Counted from the stretch's first letter, positions 1-23,905 are shown. The stretch: DNA of 64,000 nt from Dromiciops gliroides (GCF_019393635.1 NC_057862.1:91206159-91270158); one strand, 5' to 3'. Numbers and translations are program-made. Notes: a model not told the origin generated them from the letters alone.

Positions 1-1002
1 GAAAGGTATATATTTGATTTTAGGAAAATTAACATTCAAACTCATTTTTCTATACTATACTTTAGTAAGGATTCTGATGCAAAGTATAGCTAGGTAAATA
101 AGGTGAAATTACTATATGAAAGTATATAATATAGTATAGCGACATTTTTGACTTCCTTTAGTTTCTCTCATGAATTTTAATACAGTTAGGTATAAAATTA
201 AACTAATAAGAATGTAAAATTTCTTTTCCAAATTCAGTTTCATTTTCCCATCCCTGTAAATTTACAGTGATATTGGTCATATTTTTAAAAGATATGTGTA
301 GGGGCAGCTAGGTGGAGCAGTGGATAGAGCACCGGCCTTGGAGTCAGGAGTATCTGAGTTCAAATCCAGCCTCAGACACTTAACACTTACTAGCTGTGTG
401 ACCCTGAGCAAGTCACTTAACCCCAATTGTCTAACTAAAAAAAAAAATTGTTAAAAGATATGTGTACATATTTTATATATGTCTATGTTTATATTTATAT
501 GCTTATTTTGGAATTATCCCCAAATACTAGGGATTAAAATAGATCCATTTTATAACTTGTTCTCTTTATGGCCTATTAACATCTTAATTGTTGCAGGTTG
601 ACATTTATAATAGAAGTGACTATTTTGAATTATTTGGGGGTATTATCTGTAATACATATCTTAGTTTGGGAGTTTTGCCTTTTTTCTCCTCAAGTATTCT
701 ATGGAAATAAAAAGTCTGTTCTTCAGATGGAAAAGTATTAAAATAATTATAGTTATATTAACTATAAGGCCAGAACTTAAAGTTGCTTCTTAAAGTTCCC
801 CAAAACTACCTTAATGGCAGAAAATATCATGATGCTTATAAAAAAGTAAACATTCACATTTTATTTGTATAATAAGGCCCAACATTAATAAACTGAGAGA
901 TTTTATCACAATAATGAAATATCTTAAATTACCTAAAAATTTGTCAGTAGTAAATAAGAAGATAATATTTGTGAAAATGTTATTTTTCCCCCTCTTGTGT
1001 AG
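1..1002 (+). other. TIAL1: TIAL1 intron 1 (3' part)
   Basis: AT-rich intronic DNA upstream of the first visible exon, containing one SINE at 301-450. No match to the expected first coding exon (start MMEDDG in human) is seen, so the promoter and exon 1 lie before the window. Confidence 0.8.
301..450 (+). mobile_element. tRNA-derived SINE (WSINE1/MAR1 type), B form
   Basis: Full-length copy with the B form's signature: GATAGAGCACCGG, GAGTCAGGAGTA, CACTTAACAC, CCCCAATTG and an A tail. A perfect 16-base TSD, ttaaaagatatgtgta, lies at 285-300 and 451-466. The pol III B-box-like GAGTTCAAATCC is present. Confidence 0.95.
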
Positions 1003-11730
<10,728 letters not shown>

Positions 11731-11995
11731 GCTGGGACTCTTTAAACAAAAGGGTAATTCATGATAGGCTTCAGTTTCCAGTGACATTCTGAAGACAAGA
11801 ACGTAGACATCGGGAAATGGAAATATTTATTTTTAAAATGGAAATGTTTGGAACCTTTAGCACAGCTTTGCTTTGGTGAAGGACACACATGTCTTCTAGT
11901 TCTGCCTTTTTAAGTTTTTGTTCATGATGGATATGAACATGATTTTTCTTTGTGTACAAAAACAAAAATAAAGTCAATAAAGACAATTCTGACTA
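11731..11995 (+). other. TIAL1: TIAL1 3' UTR, proximal form
   Basis: Sequence from the stop codon to just past two overlapping-range AATAAA signals at 11967-11972 and 11976-11981. Cleavage would be expected 10-30 bases after them. The exact end is inferred, since no transcript data are available. Confidence 0.7.
11967..11981 (+). terminator. TIAL1: Tandem polyadenylation signals of TIAL1
   Basis: Two canonical AATAAA hexamers nine bases apart, about 240 bases after the TIAL1 stop. The downstream flank is only mildly GU-rich, so the site may be leaky. Confidence 0.7.
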
Positions 11996-14900
11996 CAAAT
12001 TTTGATATAGTAGCAGCAGAGAAGTGGGTTATGAATTTTGCTTCTTATATTACCATTCCATTTTTTTCTGTTCTGTCTTCACTGTTTTACATCACTGTTC
12101 TAAAAGGAAAAATCGGGCATCTGGAAATACAGTGAATCACTTATAAATTCTATACGAATCTCGAATCCTTTTTTCTTACTGGTGGACTCCATATTATTTC
12201 AGCTGAAACAATTGTCATTCAGAAGAAACACATACTCTGGAAGTAACTTAAGGGCATTTAATTATTTTCTGAATGCCCAAAGAAACTGAAGTTTGCCACA
12301 GAAATGTTGCAATCTAAAAGAACTGTCTGATTTACTTGAACAAATATTTGTGGTCCACATTGAGGCACATATCAAAATGGTTTTTCTTATTAAAATTATA
12401 GTATATTGCATTTAATTTTGGAAGCAATTTTTTAGTGACTATGTTTATATGAAAGTCAGGCAGTCATACTTGGGCTTTTGCATAAAGGTTGAAAATTACA
12501 CATTGTAAATATTTAATAACTACAATGTTTTAAAGCATGTTCAAACATAGAAGTAACAATCTGTTTGAAGTAATACTTAATATATTCTACTGCTTATAAG
12601 TGGTAGATAGACAAGAACGTGGAAGACTGTTGTTTCCAAAGTTGGTTATTATGTAAAGTTATATAAATTGCCATTCAGAAGGAGCCTTAATTTTAAGTTC
12701 ATAAATTTTTAATGCATTCATGCATTTATAAATATATCACTAAATTTTTTTTATTTTTTATTTTTCTTTATATTATTTGGTATGTAAATACCTTGGTTCA
12801 GAGACTTGTAAATGTATTTTAGGGTTACTATAAGTTGTATAGTGAGTGTTTTGAAAATATGGGGCGTGTTTTTTAAGTCTAAAAATATTTTGCCCAAGAA
12901 TTTTTTAAATAAGATTGTTAAAAACATCCTATTTTAGACTACTCAATGTGCCATTTGGAAAATGCAGATACAGTCAAAACAGTATGCTGAGTTGTGACTT
13001 TCTTATTTTTAAAGTTTATGTCAATGAGTGGTTTGCATGTGATGGACCTGTACAGAGGCTGGGTTTGTGTACTGAATATAAATGGATAAATCATGAAGAT
13101 GTTTTAGATGGATGATTATTTCTGAATCATTTTCTAGATAATTTGACTAAAACTGCCTCAAATTTGTAGCTGAACGGGAATATATATCAGGCAATTCTGT
13201 CTATATTATATATGACAGCTAGGGGGTGCAAATGTTTCAGCTGTGTATTTGAATACACTTGAGACAGAAACCCCAAAACTAGAAAATAACACTTAACAGT
13301 CAAGTAAGTTACAACTTGCACTGAAAAATTGCTATTTTTAAAAGTTAAAGTTTCAGAGTATATGTAGTTTAATATAGGCAATTTTATTAGTAAAAGTTGC
13401 TGTAATGTATTTTTTTCTTTTCCCTTTAGTTATACATTTTACCCAATTTAGTATGTTTCTCCTTATAAATTCACAGAAGTTTTGTCCAAGTTGTGACTTT
13501 TGTGTCCAAATTGATAAATTGATAAAGTTCTTTCATTTCTATTAGAAATGGAGGAGTTAGAAAAGAGCTGTTCTAGTCAGCAACTATGCTTTTCTGTTAT
13601 AAAATTTACCCAGTTAAGGTAAATATCCTGAGGGATAGTATTTTTTTTAAAAAGTTGTTTTATATTTTAAATGGAGAATATCCAAGTGAGAATAGTTTGT
13701 TTTCTGTAGTTAGGAATTTAAAGAATTAACTGAATTTTAAGAACTGAACTTTTTATTATACAGTTAAAAAAAAAAGGCCTAGTTTTAATCTGTCAGATAG
13801 TTTTTAATACTTTCTTCTTCTAAATAATTCTGGGTTTAAGTGTTCAAATAAATTTAAAGCAACAATTTAGATATTTAACCATGTTATCTATTGCCATCAG
13901 TATGCACTGACACAATATTTTAGGATTTTAATAAAATCATTTAGCATTCAGCTTCATTACTATAAATGGGCACATGACTGAAGTGTCCTTGGCCTTAATC
14001 TAGAAGGATGAAGAACAAGATTTCATGATCAGCTGATGAAAATGACTTAAGCAGTTTTTATTTTATGAGATTTTTCCAAGTGACATAACATTTTCCCCTT
14101 CTTCCCCAACCCTTCAGATCAAGCCTTCAAATTAATACAAGTTTAAGTGTTTCACTGATTTGTTTCTTAACATGATAAGAGTTTTTTACTTTCTTCATCC
14201 TAATTCAAACTAAGGATTGTTTTCTTTTTAAATGTTCATTTAAGAGCATCAATGAAGACTGCCTTTGGCACAAAAAAAAGCTTTGTGTCAAACTTCTGTG
14301 GAGGTTTATTATAGTGATATGTTTTTACTCTGCCATTCTCTTTGCTCTGGTAATTTATTTACTAGTATTAACGCCCTATGCCACCACGACTTTATTTCTA
14401 CAACCCTTGGCATTTAGTGGCTATATGTCTAGCCTACTTATGCCAAAACTGTAAATCACAGTTGAAGAAAGTCTTTAAATAAAGACTAGACTGTATGACA
14501 AGTGACTTATTCTGTATTGTCATTTGTAATTCTTCCTATTTCTACCCTCAAATCAAAATACTTCATTATTCTTTATATGTTGTTAGGGTATGTGTAGGAT
14601 TTATTTCTAACAGTTATGTTTCATGCAGTAAAGCCATAAGTGTCAATAAACTAAAATTTAATCTCTGGGTGATAAGGGTTTTGCATCTTCCCTTGAAATG
14701 ACTTGTTTCAATGTAAAAACCAAATAGAATAAGATGTTATTATTTAGACCCCAAAAACTTAGAAGTCAAGAAAATTGGACCACATCTGGATCAAAATTTA
14801 TCCTTGTGGTTTCTGGGGGAAAAGGTTAATTTGGCAATTGAGGAACAATAATTTTTCTGGAAATGTCTTTGCTACTTATATAAAAATTTTTAAAAATAAA
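11996..14900 (+). other. AT-rich SINE-free stretch; candidate extended TIAL1 3' UTR
   Basis: About 2.9 kb downstream of the proximal poly(A) signals with no SINE, LINE or MIR that I recognise, unlike the dense repeats beyond 15 kb. It has AATAAA at 14478-14483 and 14645-14650, the first followed by a GU-rich stretch (tgtattgtcatttgt). Use as a long 3' UTR is an inference from repeat depletion and signals only. Confidence 0.4.
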
Positions 14901-15069
14901 AACACATTCATATATTTTAATAGCACTTACTAATTAATGTTTACAAACAAATCTTACCAAATAATTCAAACAGTCCCAAGGAGGACACTTGAAAACATTG
15001 TGTTAGATTTTAAAAAAATTTCCATTTACTAGAAAATAACTAAAACCTTTAAAAATATACTATAATTTT

Positions 15070-15219
15070 GGGGGCAGCTAGGTGGCGCAGTGAATAAAGC
15101 AGTGGCCTTGGATTTAGGAGGACCTGAGTTCAAATCCAGTCTCAGACACAACACTTAACTGGCTGTGTGACCCTGGGCAAGTCACTTAACCCTCATTGCC
15201 CTGCAAAAACCAAACAAAC
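15070..15219 (+). mobile_element. tRNA-derived SINE, A form
   Basis: Complete copy with GAATAAAGCAGTGG and CCCTCATTGCCCTGC. Diverged TSD of the form atactataatttt / atactgtaatttt. It is the first SINE after TIAL1. Confidence 0.92.
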
Positions 15220-15569
15220 AAAATACTGTAATTTTAAACTTTTTACCAGTTGGGACTGCCTTTCACTCAATAGTAAATTTGCTTAAGTATGAAGCATTCT
15301 GCTATATCACCATTGAAAATGTGTCAGTTATCACATTGCAAATATTGAATAGGTTGCAGTAAATACTTTTAAAGTGCATTAGCATTATTTTTCCATAATT
15401 TCCTAAAAGTCATTTAAGAAATTTAGTAAGCCATTATGATATTAAAATGCCTTAATATTATGAAATAGGAACATTTCCTACTCATTTAATATTGGTGAAA
15501 ACTATAAAGTCCAGACACTATTTGGGTGTAAGTTGAGTACATACAATGGTGGTATATTAACTCTTTTTT

Positions 15570-15721
15570 CTTTTTCCTTTTTTTTTGTGGGGCAATGAGG
15601 GTTAAATGACTTGCCCAGGGTCACAGAGCTAATAAGTGTCAAGTGTCTAAGGCCAGATTTGAACTTAGGTCCTCTTAAATCCAGGGCCAGTGCTTTATCC
15701 ACTGTGCCACTTAGCTGCCCC
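15570..15721 (-). mobile_element. tRNA-derived SINE, A form
   Basis: TSD tatattaactctttt at 15555-15569 and 15722-15736. Intact from T tail to CTGCCCC. Confidence 0.95.
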
Positions 15722-16724
15722 TATATTAACTCTTTTCTAAAAATTGTTTATCAGTATGCTGAATTAAGAATTTTCTAAATGCTGCTCTAGATAGCCTACA
15801 TCACCCTAGGTTTGGATAGAGTAGGAAGAGGAATACTTGACTTAATTCGGCTTTAAAAGGAAATACCGATTAAAAGTTAAACATTGACACTTTTGTAAAG
15901 TTGGAATTTAGACGTATTGGGTGTAGAGAGAAAGGATTGCTGTATTCACTCAAGTTTCATAGTCTCTTTAAAAACAAATGTCAGCAGGAAACTTAACAAA
16001 AGGTGTTCACTGAATAGTTTTTCTTAGTTGGTATTCCAGTAATTTGTGCCAAGATTTAATACTAAGGAAAATACATTCAGATTGTTGCAGCCATCAGAAT
16101 TTAAGTCATTTTCCATGAGATTTTTCTTTTGGGGAAATGGTTCTTAACTGACCACCTTGAAGTCAGCTTGCTAGATTTACTAAACCTGTATAAAACAAGT
16201 TCTGTTGGACAGCTGTTAGAGGAAAATACAAGTAATTGTACATTTACAAAGAATCTTTTAAGACTAAGCTGACTATATATAGCTCTTGCAGCTGTGTTTA
16301 GGTTGCCTTGGACCTCATGCATGGGATTGTCTGCCTTATTCTTGTGAACAGGCAACAGTTTTGCAGAGATATTATTTAGCATCTTACAAAATAGAATACT
16401 TGTGTACACTTCTTTATTTTCAGCAATAGAGTTGATATGTGCTAATACCTATTGCTGGACAATACAGTGCTATTTTGTTTTTGAACTGTCTTCATGCCTT
16501 AGATTTATTTGGCCATTTGAAGAAGACTGTGTAAAAAGACAGAAGACCATGTCATAGGCAATTGCTGACTACAACTGGACATATACTTTGAAACTGATAG
16601 CAAATTATCCAGATATCCAAGTTTAAATGCAAAGTGGCGAAATCATTTTAATGCATATTTATGGTTGTCTTTTTCACTGTTCCATTGTTTGATTTTATGT
16701 TCTCTATCAATATAGAGAGGCAGA

Positions 16725-16815
16725 AAGGCATAAGGGATAAAGAATTGATATTACAGTCTAGAAGACTTAAGTTCAAATCCCAAATCACAACTTCTTAGTG
16801 TCCCAGGCATCTTTG
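16725..16815 (+). mobile_element. MIR-like fragment
   Basis: Weak match to the MIR tRNA-like head: 'gcataagggataaagaattgat ... agttcaaatccc'. Confidence 0.45.
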
Positions 16816-18050
16816 AAAGAAAAAAAGCTGAAGAGCAGTTATTAATCTGCATTAATAGGGGGAATCTGCTCACTGGGGTGACCTGTAGGGAATCTTCCAT
16901 TTGGACTTTATGCAAGGCAAACTCCATGATTGATGAACAGTCTTAGCAAACATACATCTTGTTTTGTGTCTTACTCTAGTGCCTAATTAATTAATTAGTA
17001 GTTAACCATTTTCCATGGTTGCAATTATCAAGGAATCTCATAAGTCTATAAGACTTTTGTTCTCCCAAGTCAAGTGCATTTTTTAAAAAGTAATCACTAA
17101 GCAGTAAGATGTGGTATTTTCTGTACCTTTCAATCAAGTGTATGACTTGATGTGGTCAGCTTTAGAAATTTGTTTACAAAATAGTCTCACTTCCTTTCTT
17201 ATGTTTTGCCCCAGATTCCCCTCAGTTCAGATGTAGTTCATAATTGTAAAGATGGCTGCATAGGCATGTGAATTATTGTTGTTTTCTCCACGGTCTTTTT
17301 TTTGGTGGTATTAATATAATTTTTCCTCTTATCTTTTTGATATCTTCTCCATGAGATTTTGTAAAACAAACCCCTTAATGCTTTTCTAGATTGTGTTGCT
17401 TCCAGATTTCTTCAGTCTGCATTTGACCTTAAATATTTCTGCTCTCTTGTGACCTGCCAGGTTCATCCACTCATGGGATGGGATGGCCCAGGTGAATCTC
17501 AGGCTAAGGTTTTTGTGAACATGTTTATTAAATATTTCATAAACCATGTTTAATATTGGTTTCTTTTTAAATTTTACATGTTTTGTTTTATGCTTTTAAA
17601 AACTTTAGAAGGAGTCTACAAGGCATTCTGCCCAAAGAGTCCATGACACAAAGGTTAAAAACCTTTTCTTTCATTTCTACTTCTTTTGGCTATTTTATGA
17701 GGCAATACTGCTAGCAATTTTTCACTATTCTCCTTAACATTGTTTTGCAAATGAGTTTGTCTTTCAAACATGTGTACCCCTTGGTTGCCATGCCTCTGCT
17801 TGGTAAGATCAAATGCCAGTTGTATCAAGCCCCCAAAATTTACAGGGTCATAGAGGTGAAACTAACAGTTTGAGTAAGAAAAACTAAATGGATTTTAAGA
17901 CATTTAATGCCCAGATCACATCTAGTTGGCTGGCCAGTATATTAAATTAATACATCTTTACATATGTATATGCATGTGTAAAAACGGATAATGAATTGGT
18001 TTCAAAATTGAATAGGAGTAAGAGTGGGACAGCATTGCATTTTGTTTTGG
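16816..18050. other. Intergenic DNA, nothing recognised
   Basis: AT-rich sequence without open frames of interest, SINEs or LINE signatures that I can identify. Confidence 0.6.
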
Positions 18051-18052
18051 AT

Positions 18053-18197
18053 TTTTTGTTTTGTTTTGTGGGGCAATGAGGGTTAAGTGACTTGCCCAGG
18101 GTCACACAGCCAGTGTCATGTGTCTGAGGCTGGATTTGAACTCAGGTCCTCCTGAATCCAAGGCCAATGCTTTATCCACTGCACCACCTAGCTGCCC
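18053..18197 (-). mobile_element. tRNA-derived SINE, A form
   Basis: GGGGCAATGAGGGTTAAGTG to CTGCCCC, with the AGTAAGTG segment shortened. TSD about tgcattttg on both sides. Confidence 0.93.
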
Positions 18198-18261
18198 CTG
18201 CATTTTGGAAAGTAGCTCCTTTAATGATCCTAAGTTGCTCCTGGTGCAGAGACCTGAGTTG

Positions 18262-18416
18262 TTTTGGGTTGGTTTTTTTTGCGGGACAATGAGGGTTAAG
18301 TGACTTGCCCAGGGTCCCATAGCTAGTAAGTGTCAAGTGTCTGAGGCCAGATTTGAACCTCAGGTCCTCCTGAATCCAAGGCCGGTGCTTTAGCTACTGT
18401 GCCACCTCGCTGCCCC
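18262..18416 (-). mobile_element. tRNA-derived SINE, A form
   Basis: TSD gagacctgagtt at 18249-18260 and 18417-18428. It lies about 60 bases from the previous antisense copy but has its own TSD, so it is a separate insertion. Confidence 0.94.
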
Positions 18417-18699
18417 GAGACCTGAGTTTTTAAGATAATTGTGTTCCCAGTTATGCTGGTGTCCCAAAGGGCAATGGAAAAATGCATGATAGACCCAAGT
18501 AGGCTGTAGCATGTTTTCAAAGTTTCAAGCAAGAAGTTGTATAAAAGAAGTATCAAACCCAAATACAAATGGGAGCCTCTAATTCATACATATGGGTCCC
18601 TATGGGCTACAAAATGTATTATTTATGTTTTACTATATCTTTGTTTAATATTTCCTAAATCTGGTTTGGGTTACACTCAGGAGTGTTATAGGCCACGTG

Positions 18700-18965
18700 T
18701 TTGACTCCTCTGGTGTGAAGAATGCCATTGATGAAATTTATGATTGGAAAAGGATTGGTTATGTCAAGCAAGGGATAAAGTACTGCTTGAATGCTTCACT
18801 GGTACCCATGAAATATGAAAAAGGATTTGAAGCCCTCTAACATTGGCTCTGTGGATGATCTACAAGAAAATACGAACAAGTACATAGGATGAAAAAGCAT
18901 GGATGTATGGTGATCTGTGCCAGAAAATGAGATGACTCATGATGAGATCCCAGATCCTTTGAAAT
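18700..18965 (+). mobile_element. Possible RTE-clade LINE 3' fragment
   Basis: Broken-frame translation gives NAIDEIYDWKRIGYVK followed later by VDDLQENTNKYIG, resembling the C-terminal 'WKRRWIGHV ... RWADDLQ' region of RTE-like reverse transcriptases. Several stops and frame changes are present, so this is tentative. Confidence 0.35.
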
Positions 18966-20093
18966 GAAGTATATGAATATTTCAGTACAGTTCTAACATT
19001 TTAATATCTAACATGTTAACATGCTGGAAACAAACCTTAATAATTATATTTAGTACTATTCTAATATGTAGCTATGTTCATTTTAAGAGCCAAACTGTTA
19101 AGATTGTAATCTAAATTCCTTGTACCTTGGTTCGAATTTATTTAGAATTTATCACAGTTAACCTCATGTGAGTGGAGAAGGAAGATGTAATGGATAAGGA
19201 AAAACATTTTCCTGGGTTTTCATGACACTGCTCGTACTTATCTGGCGGCTCCTTGGTGTTCTTTGCATGCTCATCATCCTTGACTATTCCCCCTCCCTGG
19301 ATATATTTAGGGCCCTCCATATCACCAACTGTCTTTTGGAGATTTCAAATGAGATAATCTGTAGATATATCAATTTATATCCAAAATAGAACTTATGTCC
19401 CCATCTAAAACCTCTCCCCACATCACCCCCTTCCTAGTTTCTCTTGAGGGCACCACCTTTTTTCTAGTCAGATTCACAACTGGAATCATCTTCCACCATC
19501 TCCCCTCTCCTCACATCTAATCAGTTGCCAAGACCATTCTACTACTACCTCCATATATCAATCTTCTCTTAATTCATAGCCACCCTTTCCCAACCAGGTC
19601 AAGCCCTCCTCATCTCTCACCTAGATGACTACCATAGTTCCCTATTTAATCACTCTGTTTCTGGTCTTTAACCCAGTATAACCTCCACCTATCTGACGTT
19701 GATCTTCATAAAGCATAGTTCTGACCATGACACTTCCCTGCTTATGAAACTCTAGAGGCTCCCTTGTATCTTTAGGACAAAAACGACAAACTTGTGTTTA
19801 GCTTTTAAAGCTCTGTGCGATCTGTCTCTACCTTACCTTTCCAGGGTTACTATAGGATACCATTCTTCAGGTACTCCATGGTCTAGCCACACTGGCCTGC
19901 TTTCTGTTCTGCACAAGATACTCCATCTCGTAGCATTTCTTTAGGTTCTTTCTCATGCTTGGAATGCAGTCCCTACTCATCTTTGCCAAATAGAATCCTT
20001 AACTTCCTTTAAATGAGGGTTGCTCAGGCGCCACCTCCTATAGGAAACTTATCCCCGCACTTTGTATGTTTATAGTTTATGTATATGGTTTCA

Positions 20094-20236
20094 GGGCAGC
20101 TAGATGGCACAGTGGATAAAGCACCGGCCCTGGATTCAGGAGGACCTGAGTTTAAATCTGGACTCAAACACTTGACACTTACTAGCTGTGTGACACTGGG
20201 CAAGTCACTTAACCCTCATTGCCCTGCAAAAATGAA
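20094..20236 (+). mobile_element. tRNA-derived SINE, A form, inserted in L2
   Basis: GGGCAGCTAGATGGCACAG to CCCTCATTGCCCTGC, then an (AATG)n-like tail. TSD agtttatgtat on both sides. Confidence 0.93.
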
Positions 20237-20249
20237 TGAATGAATGAGT

Positions 20250-20335
20250 TTATGTATCTATGTATGTGTATATATATGTGTGTGTCTGTATATGTGTATA
20301 TATGTGTATATATATATATATATATATGTATGTGG
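20250..20335 (+). repeat. TG/TA compound microsatellite
   Basis: Alternating tatgtg, tgtg and (ta)n units directly after the SINE right flank. Confidence 0.85.
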
Positions 20336-20534
20336 TTTCCCCCCACACTATAAACTCCATGAAGGCAGAGACTTTTGTTTTTGTGTGTCTGTCTTGTTTG
20401 TCTGTCTATCTCTGATGCTTACCATGTAGTAGGCATTTAGTAAGTGCTTATTGAATTAAATGTTGCATGCCTTGGCAGAAAGTTGAGGCCATTTTGAGGT
20501 AGATATGGGATGGTAAGGATAACAGATTGATAAG

Positions 20535-20620
20535 TATGATATACATATATATGTATATATACACATATATAAAATCAAGTTATATGTACATGTATATGTA
20601 TATACACATATAACTTGATT
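20535..20620. repeat. AT-rich inverted repeat / hairpin
   Basis: Perfect 15-base arms aatcaagttatatgt (20573-20587) and acatataacttgatt (20606-20620) around an 18-base loop, next to further alternating TA/CA sequence. Confidence 0.9.
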
Positions 20621-21269
20621 GTATTAGATGACTAACACTACTCAGTTGCTCTCATGGTAATGTTATCCTTTTAATTATTGACCCTAATGTATCCTCTTAA
20701 ATATCTTTTAATACATTTTCTTTAGTAAAGTACAACTTACTGCTGATTGAAGTATTGTATACAAATATTATGTTTCATAGGTTATTCTTTTGCCACAAGG
20801 CATTTGCAGGGAAATGATTGAGGTTTTTGTCTTCATTTAACTTCAAATAGGAAGTCATTGGTTATAGTTAGGAAAATCTAAAACATGACCTGGTTATTGT
20901 GAGGATCAAATGAGAAAAATGCATGTTGACTGATCCACAGACTTTAAAATGCTATGTAAGTTTGAGCCATTATGAAGACAAAATTGAGATTTGCTTTCCT
21001 GAATTGTGTCTGGGAAAGAATGAAGTGACACATTTTATTTCAAAGGAATTTCAGTCAGTCAAGGAATATAATGGGTGCTGATGGTTTCCTAAAATAGGTC
21101 TTTGTGGAAATAGGATTTTGTGGGGAACATCTAACAAATTTGTTGAATTTTAATCTTATTCTTTTATTGTGAAAGACAAACATTTAAGACTTCGTGGCTT
21201 ACCTGTACATATCAGTCCCTGAACTTTGACTAGGCTTTTGCCTAGTGTCAGATACATGAGTGAAATTCC

Positions 21270-22850
21270 CTTGCATTAGTGATCCCATTCCATCTCATCT
21301 CTAGCAAGTTGCCTCTTCTGTCATCTCTATTCTCTCACATCTTCAATCTCTCTTCTCTCTACCAGTTGTTCACCTACTATTTAAAACATGCCCATGCTTT
21401 CCCTATCTTAAAAGCCATCACTTCATCTGTCTCTGCTAACTATTGTCCCATATCCTGCCTTTTGTGGGCTAAACTAGAGAAGGCCCTTTACGATAGATAC
21501 CTCTCCTTCCTTTCCTCTCACTCTCTTTTTGAATCTCTATAGTCTAGTTTCCAATCTCATTCCACCAAAGCTGCTCTTTTCAGAGATACCAGTGATCTCT
21601 TAATTGCTAAACCCAGTGGCTTTTCTCAGTTCTCATCCATGACATCTGCAGACTTTGATACTGTTAATTACTCTCTTCCCCTTGATATTTTAATCTGTTT
21701 TGGGGACACTGCTCTCTTGGCTCTCCTACCTCTATTACTATTCCTCAGTCTCCTTTGCTGGATCTTTATCATATTGTCTGATGAAAATTAGACACTAGTT
21801 GGATCATGCCCATTAACCATGGGTATCCCAAAGGTCCCTGTCCTGGGATTCAATTATCTCCATGCTGAAGATTCTCAGTTCTACCCATAGTGCCTTAGCC
21901 TCTCTGCTGACCTCCAGTCTCACATTTCCAATAAACTGTTAGCTCAAATGGAATGTCTTGTAGACATTTTAAACTCAACATGTCTTAAACTCACCTCATT
22001 TTCTTTCCCCGACCCCCTTAGATATTATTCTCCTCTCAGTCCCACAAGGTCTTAACCTACTTGTCATTTCACTCTTGCCTACTATCCCCAACCCTCTACA
22101 TCCAAACTGTTGGCAGAACCTGCTGATTTCACCATTGCAAATCTCTCAAATATACTCATCCTCTAATACTACTCCCACCGTGGTGCAGACCCTGGTCTCA
22201 TGTCTGGACTATTACAATAACCTGCTAAGTGACTGACCTGCCATAAGTCTCTCCCCAGTCCATTCTACCCACCATTAAACTGCCAAAGTGATTTTCCTAA
22301 AGCTCAGGTCCAACCACATCATGCTGCCCCCACAGACATTCAGTAAACTCCAGTGGTTCCTTATCACCTCCAGGTTTAAATATAAAACCTCCTGGCATTC
22401 AAAGTTCTTCATGGCTCAGGCACCCCCTCACCATCTTTCTAGTCTTCACTTACCCACCAGGTACTTTCTGATACAGTAACACTGGCCTCATTGCTTTTCC
22501 TAGAATGAGAAAGACCATATCCCAGCTGGGGACATGTTCATTGTGTCTTCTTCATGCTTGGAATATTCACTCTCATTTCCTCCTCCTGGCTTCCCTGACT
22601 TCAAGTGCCAGCTCAAATCCTGCCTTCCTGTAGATGTTTTTGGCAATCTCTCTTAATTCTAGTGCTTCCCTCTTGATTATTTCATATTTATCCTGTGTAT
22701 AGCTTGTTTGTACATGGTCGCTTACATGTCTCCCCCATTAACTTCTGAGCTCCTTGAGGACAAGGACTGTCTTTTGCCTCTTTTTGTATCCCTGATGCTT
22801 TGCACTGTGCCTGGCCCTAAATAGGTGCTTAATAAATGCTTATTGACTGA
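21270..22850 (+). mobile_element. L2 LINE, reverse-transcriptase part to 3' end
   Basis: The translated region keeps L2 RT features: a CPISCL segment, 'LEKALYDRYLSFLSSHSLF', an 'SFQSHSTKAAL' segment and 'ADFDTVNYSL' in broken frame. It runs to a classic L2 3' end, 'ctccttgaggacaaggactgtctttt ... gtgcttaataaatgcttattgactga'. Many stops; long dead. Confidence 0.75.
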
Positions 22851-22859
22851 ACTAAAATA

Positions 22860-23695
22860 CAGTTCAAAACTACGTAGATCTTTGATTTCTGTTTGTGTGG
22901 GTAAGTCTTTAATTGACACAGGTCATAGCATCCCAATGCTTTTAATAGTTGTGTTCTCTGAGTCACTTTGGCCAAATCAACTTATGCTGTGGCCAACCTT
23001 CTGGTGATGAATCTCTGAGTTTAGCCAGGCTTGTTCTCATATGGCAAATATAATATGTTCCCAAGCCTGGACTCTAAACCTTTTCAGATTGGTGAGCCCA
23101 GGATCATCTCAGTGCCAACACGAGGCACTGAAGTCATAGTTGTGGAAATTAAAATATATTTGTATGTTTTCACAGGTACAAATAGCCCTTAAAGCCTCCT
23201 TAAACGAAATGATTAGCTAAGTACACAGAACTGGAATTCAATCAATTCTTCATGCCAGGTGGCACAGTGGTGTCAGTCAGTTTTGTCTTGTTTTTAGGAG
23301 GGAAATGATCTGCATTGAGGATTAAGTGGCCAAGCGAGGGACTTAGAATCACTGGGCGGGGCAGTGGTGAATAGCTGTGCTTAGAGGAGTTAATATGCGA
23401 ATAGGAAATAGTGTGTGCTGCACCTTTAGGCTTCCCAAAGAAAAGAATCACTGAGTAATCTCCTACTGAGGCGTCCATTGGTGGCAGCCTCGGGGCTCTT
23501 AAGTTCTTTGGGGAGAAAGAATACTTAGCTTTAGAAGCTGATTGTATTTGAGATAGTTCCCAGGGTAGGCACCCTAATGGCCATCCCTTTTTCCAATGTG
23601 GTATAATCAAATAGACATGGCACTTGAAATCAGAAATCCAGGGTTGTGGTTCTGTTGTTTCCTAGCATTTAAATATAGTAAAATAACTTGACTTC
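22860..23695. other. Intergenic DNA, nothing recognised
   Basis: No repeat family or gene could be assigned. A 122-codon antisense open frame at 23242-23610 shows no known domain. Confidence 0.5.
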
Positions 23696-23699
23696 TTAA

Positions 23700-23905
23700 G
23701 ACAGGTGTCAGCATGGAGTGCTGGATAGGGCACTGAATTCAAGAGTCAAGAGACCTCAGTTCAAATTCCACCTTAGAATTACTAGTTGTATGATTTTTGG
23801 CACTTCATATTGCCATGCCTCAGTTTTCTCATCTGGAAAATTGAGGGGACTGAACTTTTCTCAAAGGTACCTCCCAACTGCAGATCTGTGAACCTATAAA
23901 ATGGG
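23700..23905 (+). mobile_element. MIR-like ancient SINE
   Basis: 'ggcactgaattcaagagtcaagagacctcagttcaaattc' head and 'cctcagttttctcatctggaaaat' core, with a long 3' tail, in sense orientation. Confidence 0.75.

Larger units (their letters stand above)
19375..20460 (+). mobile_element. L2 LINE 3' portion
   Basis: Old, pyrimidine-rich L2 3' sequence ending 'aaactccatgaaggcagagac ... gtaggcatttagtaagtgcttattgaatt', interrupted by a SINE (20094-20236) and a TG/TA microsatellite. Confidence 0.65.
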
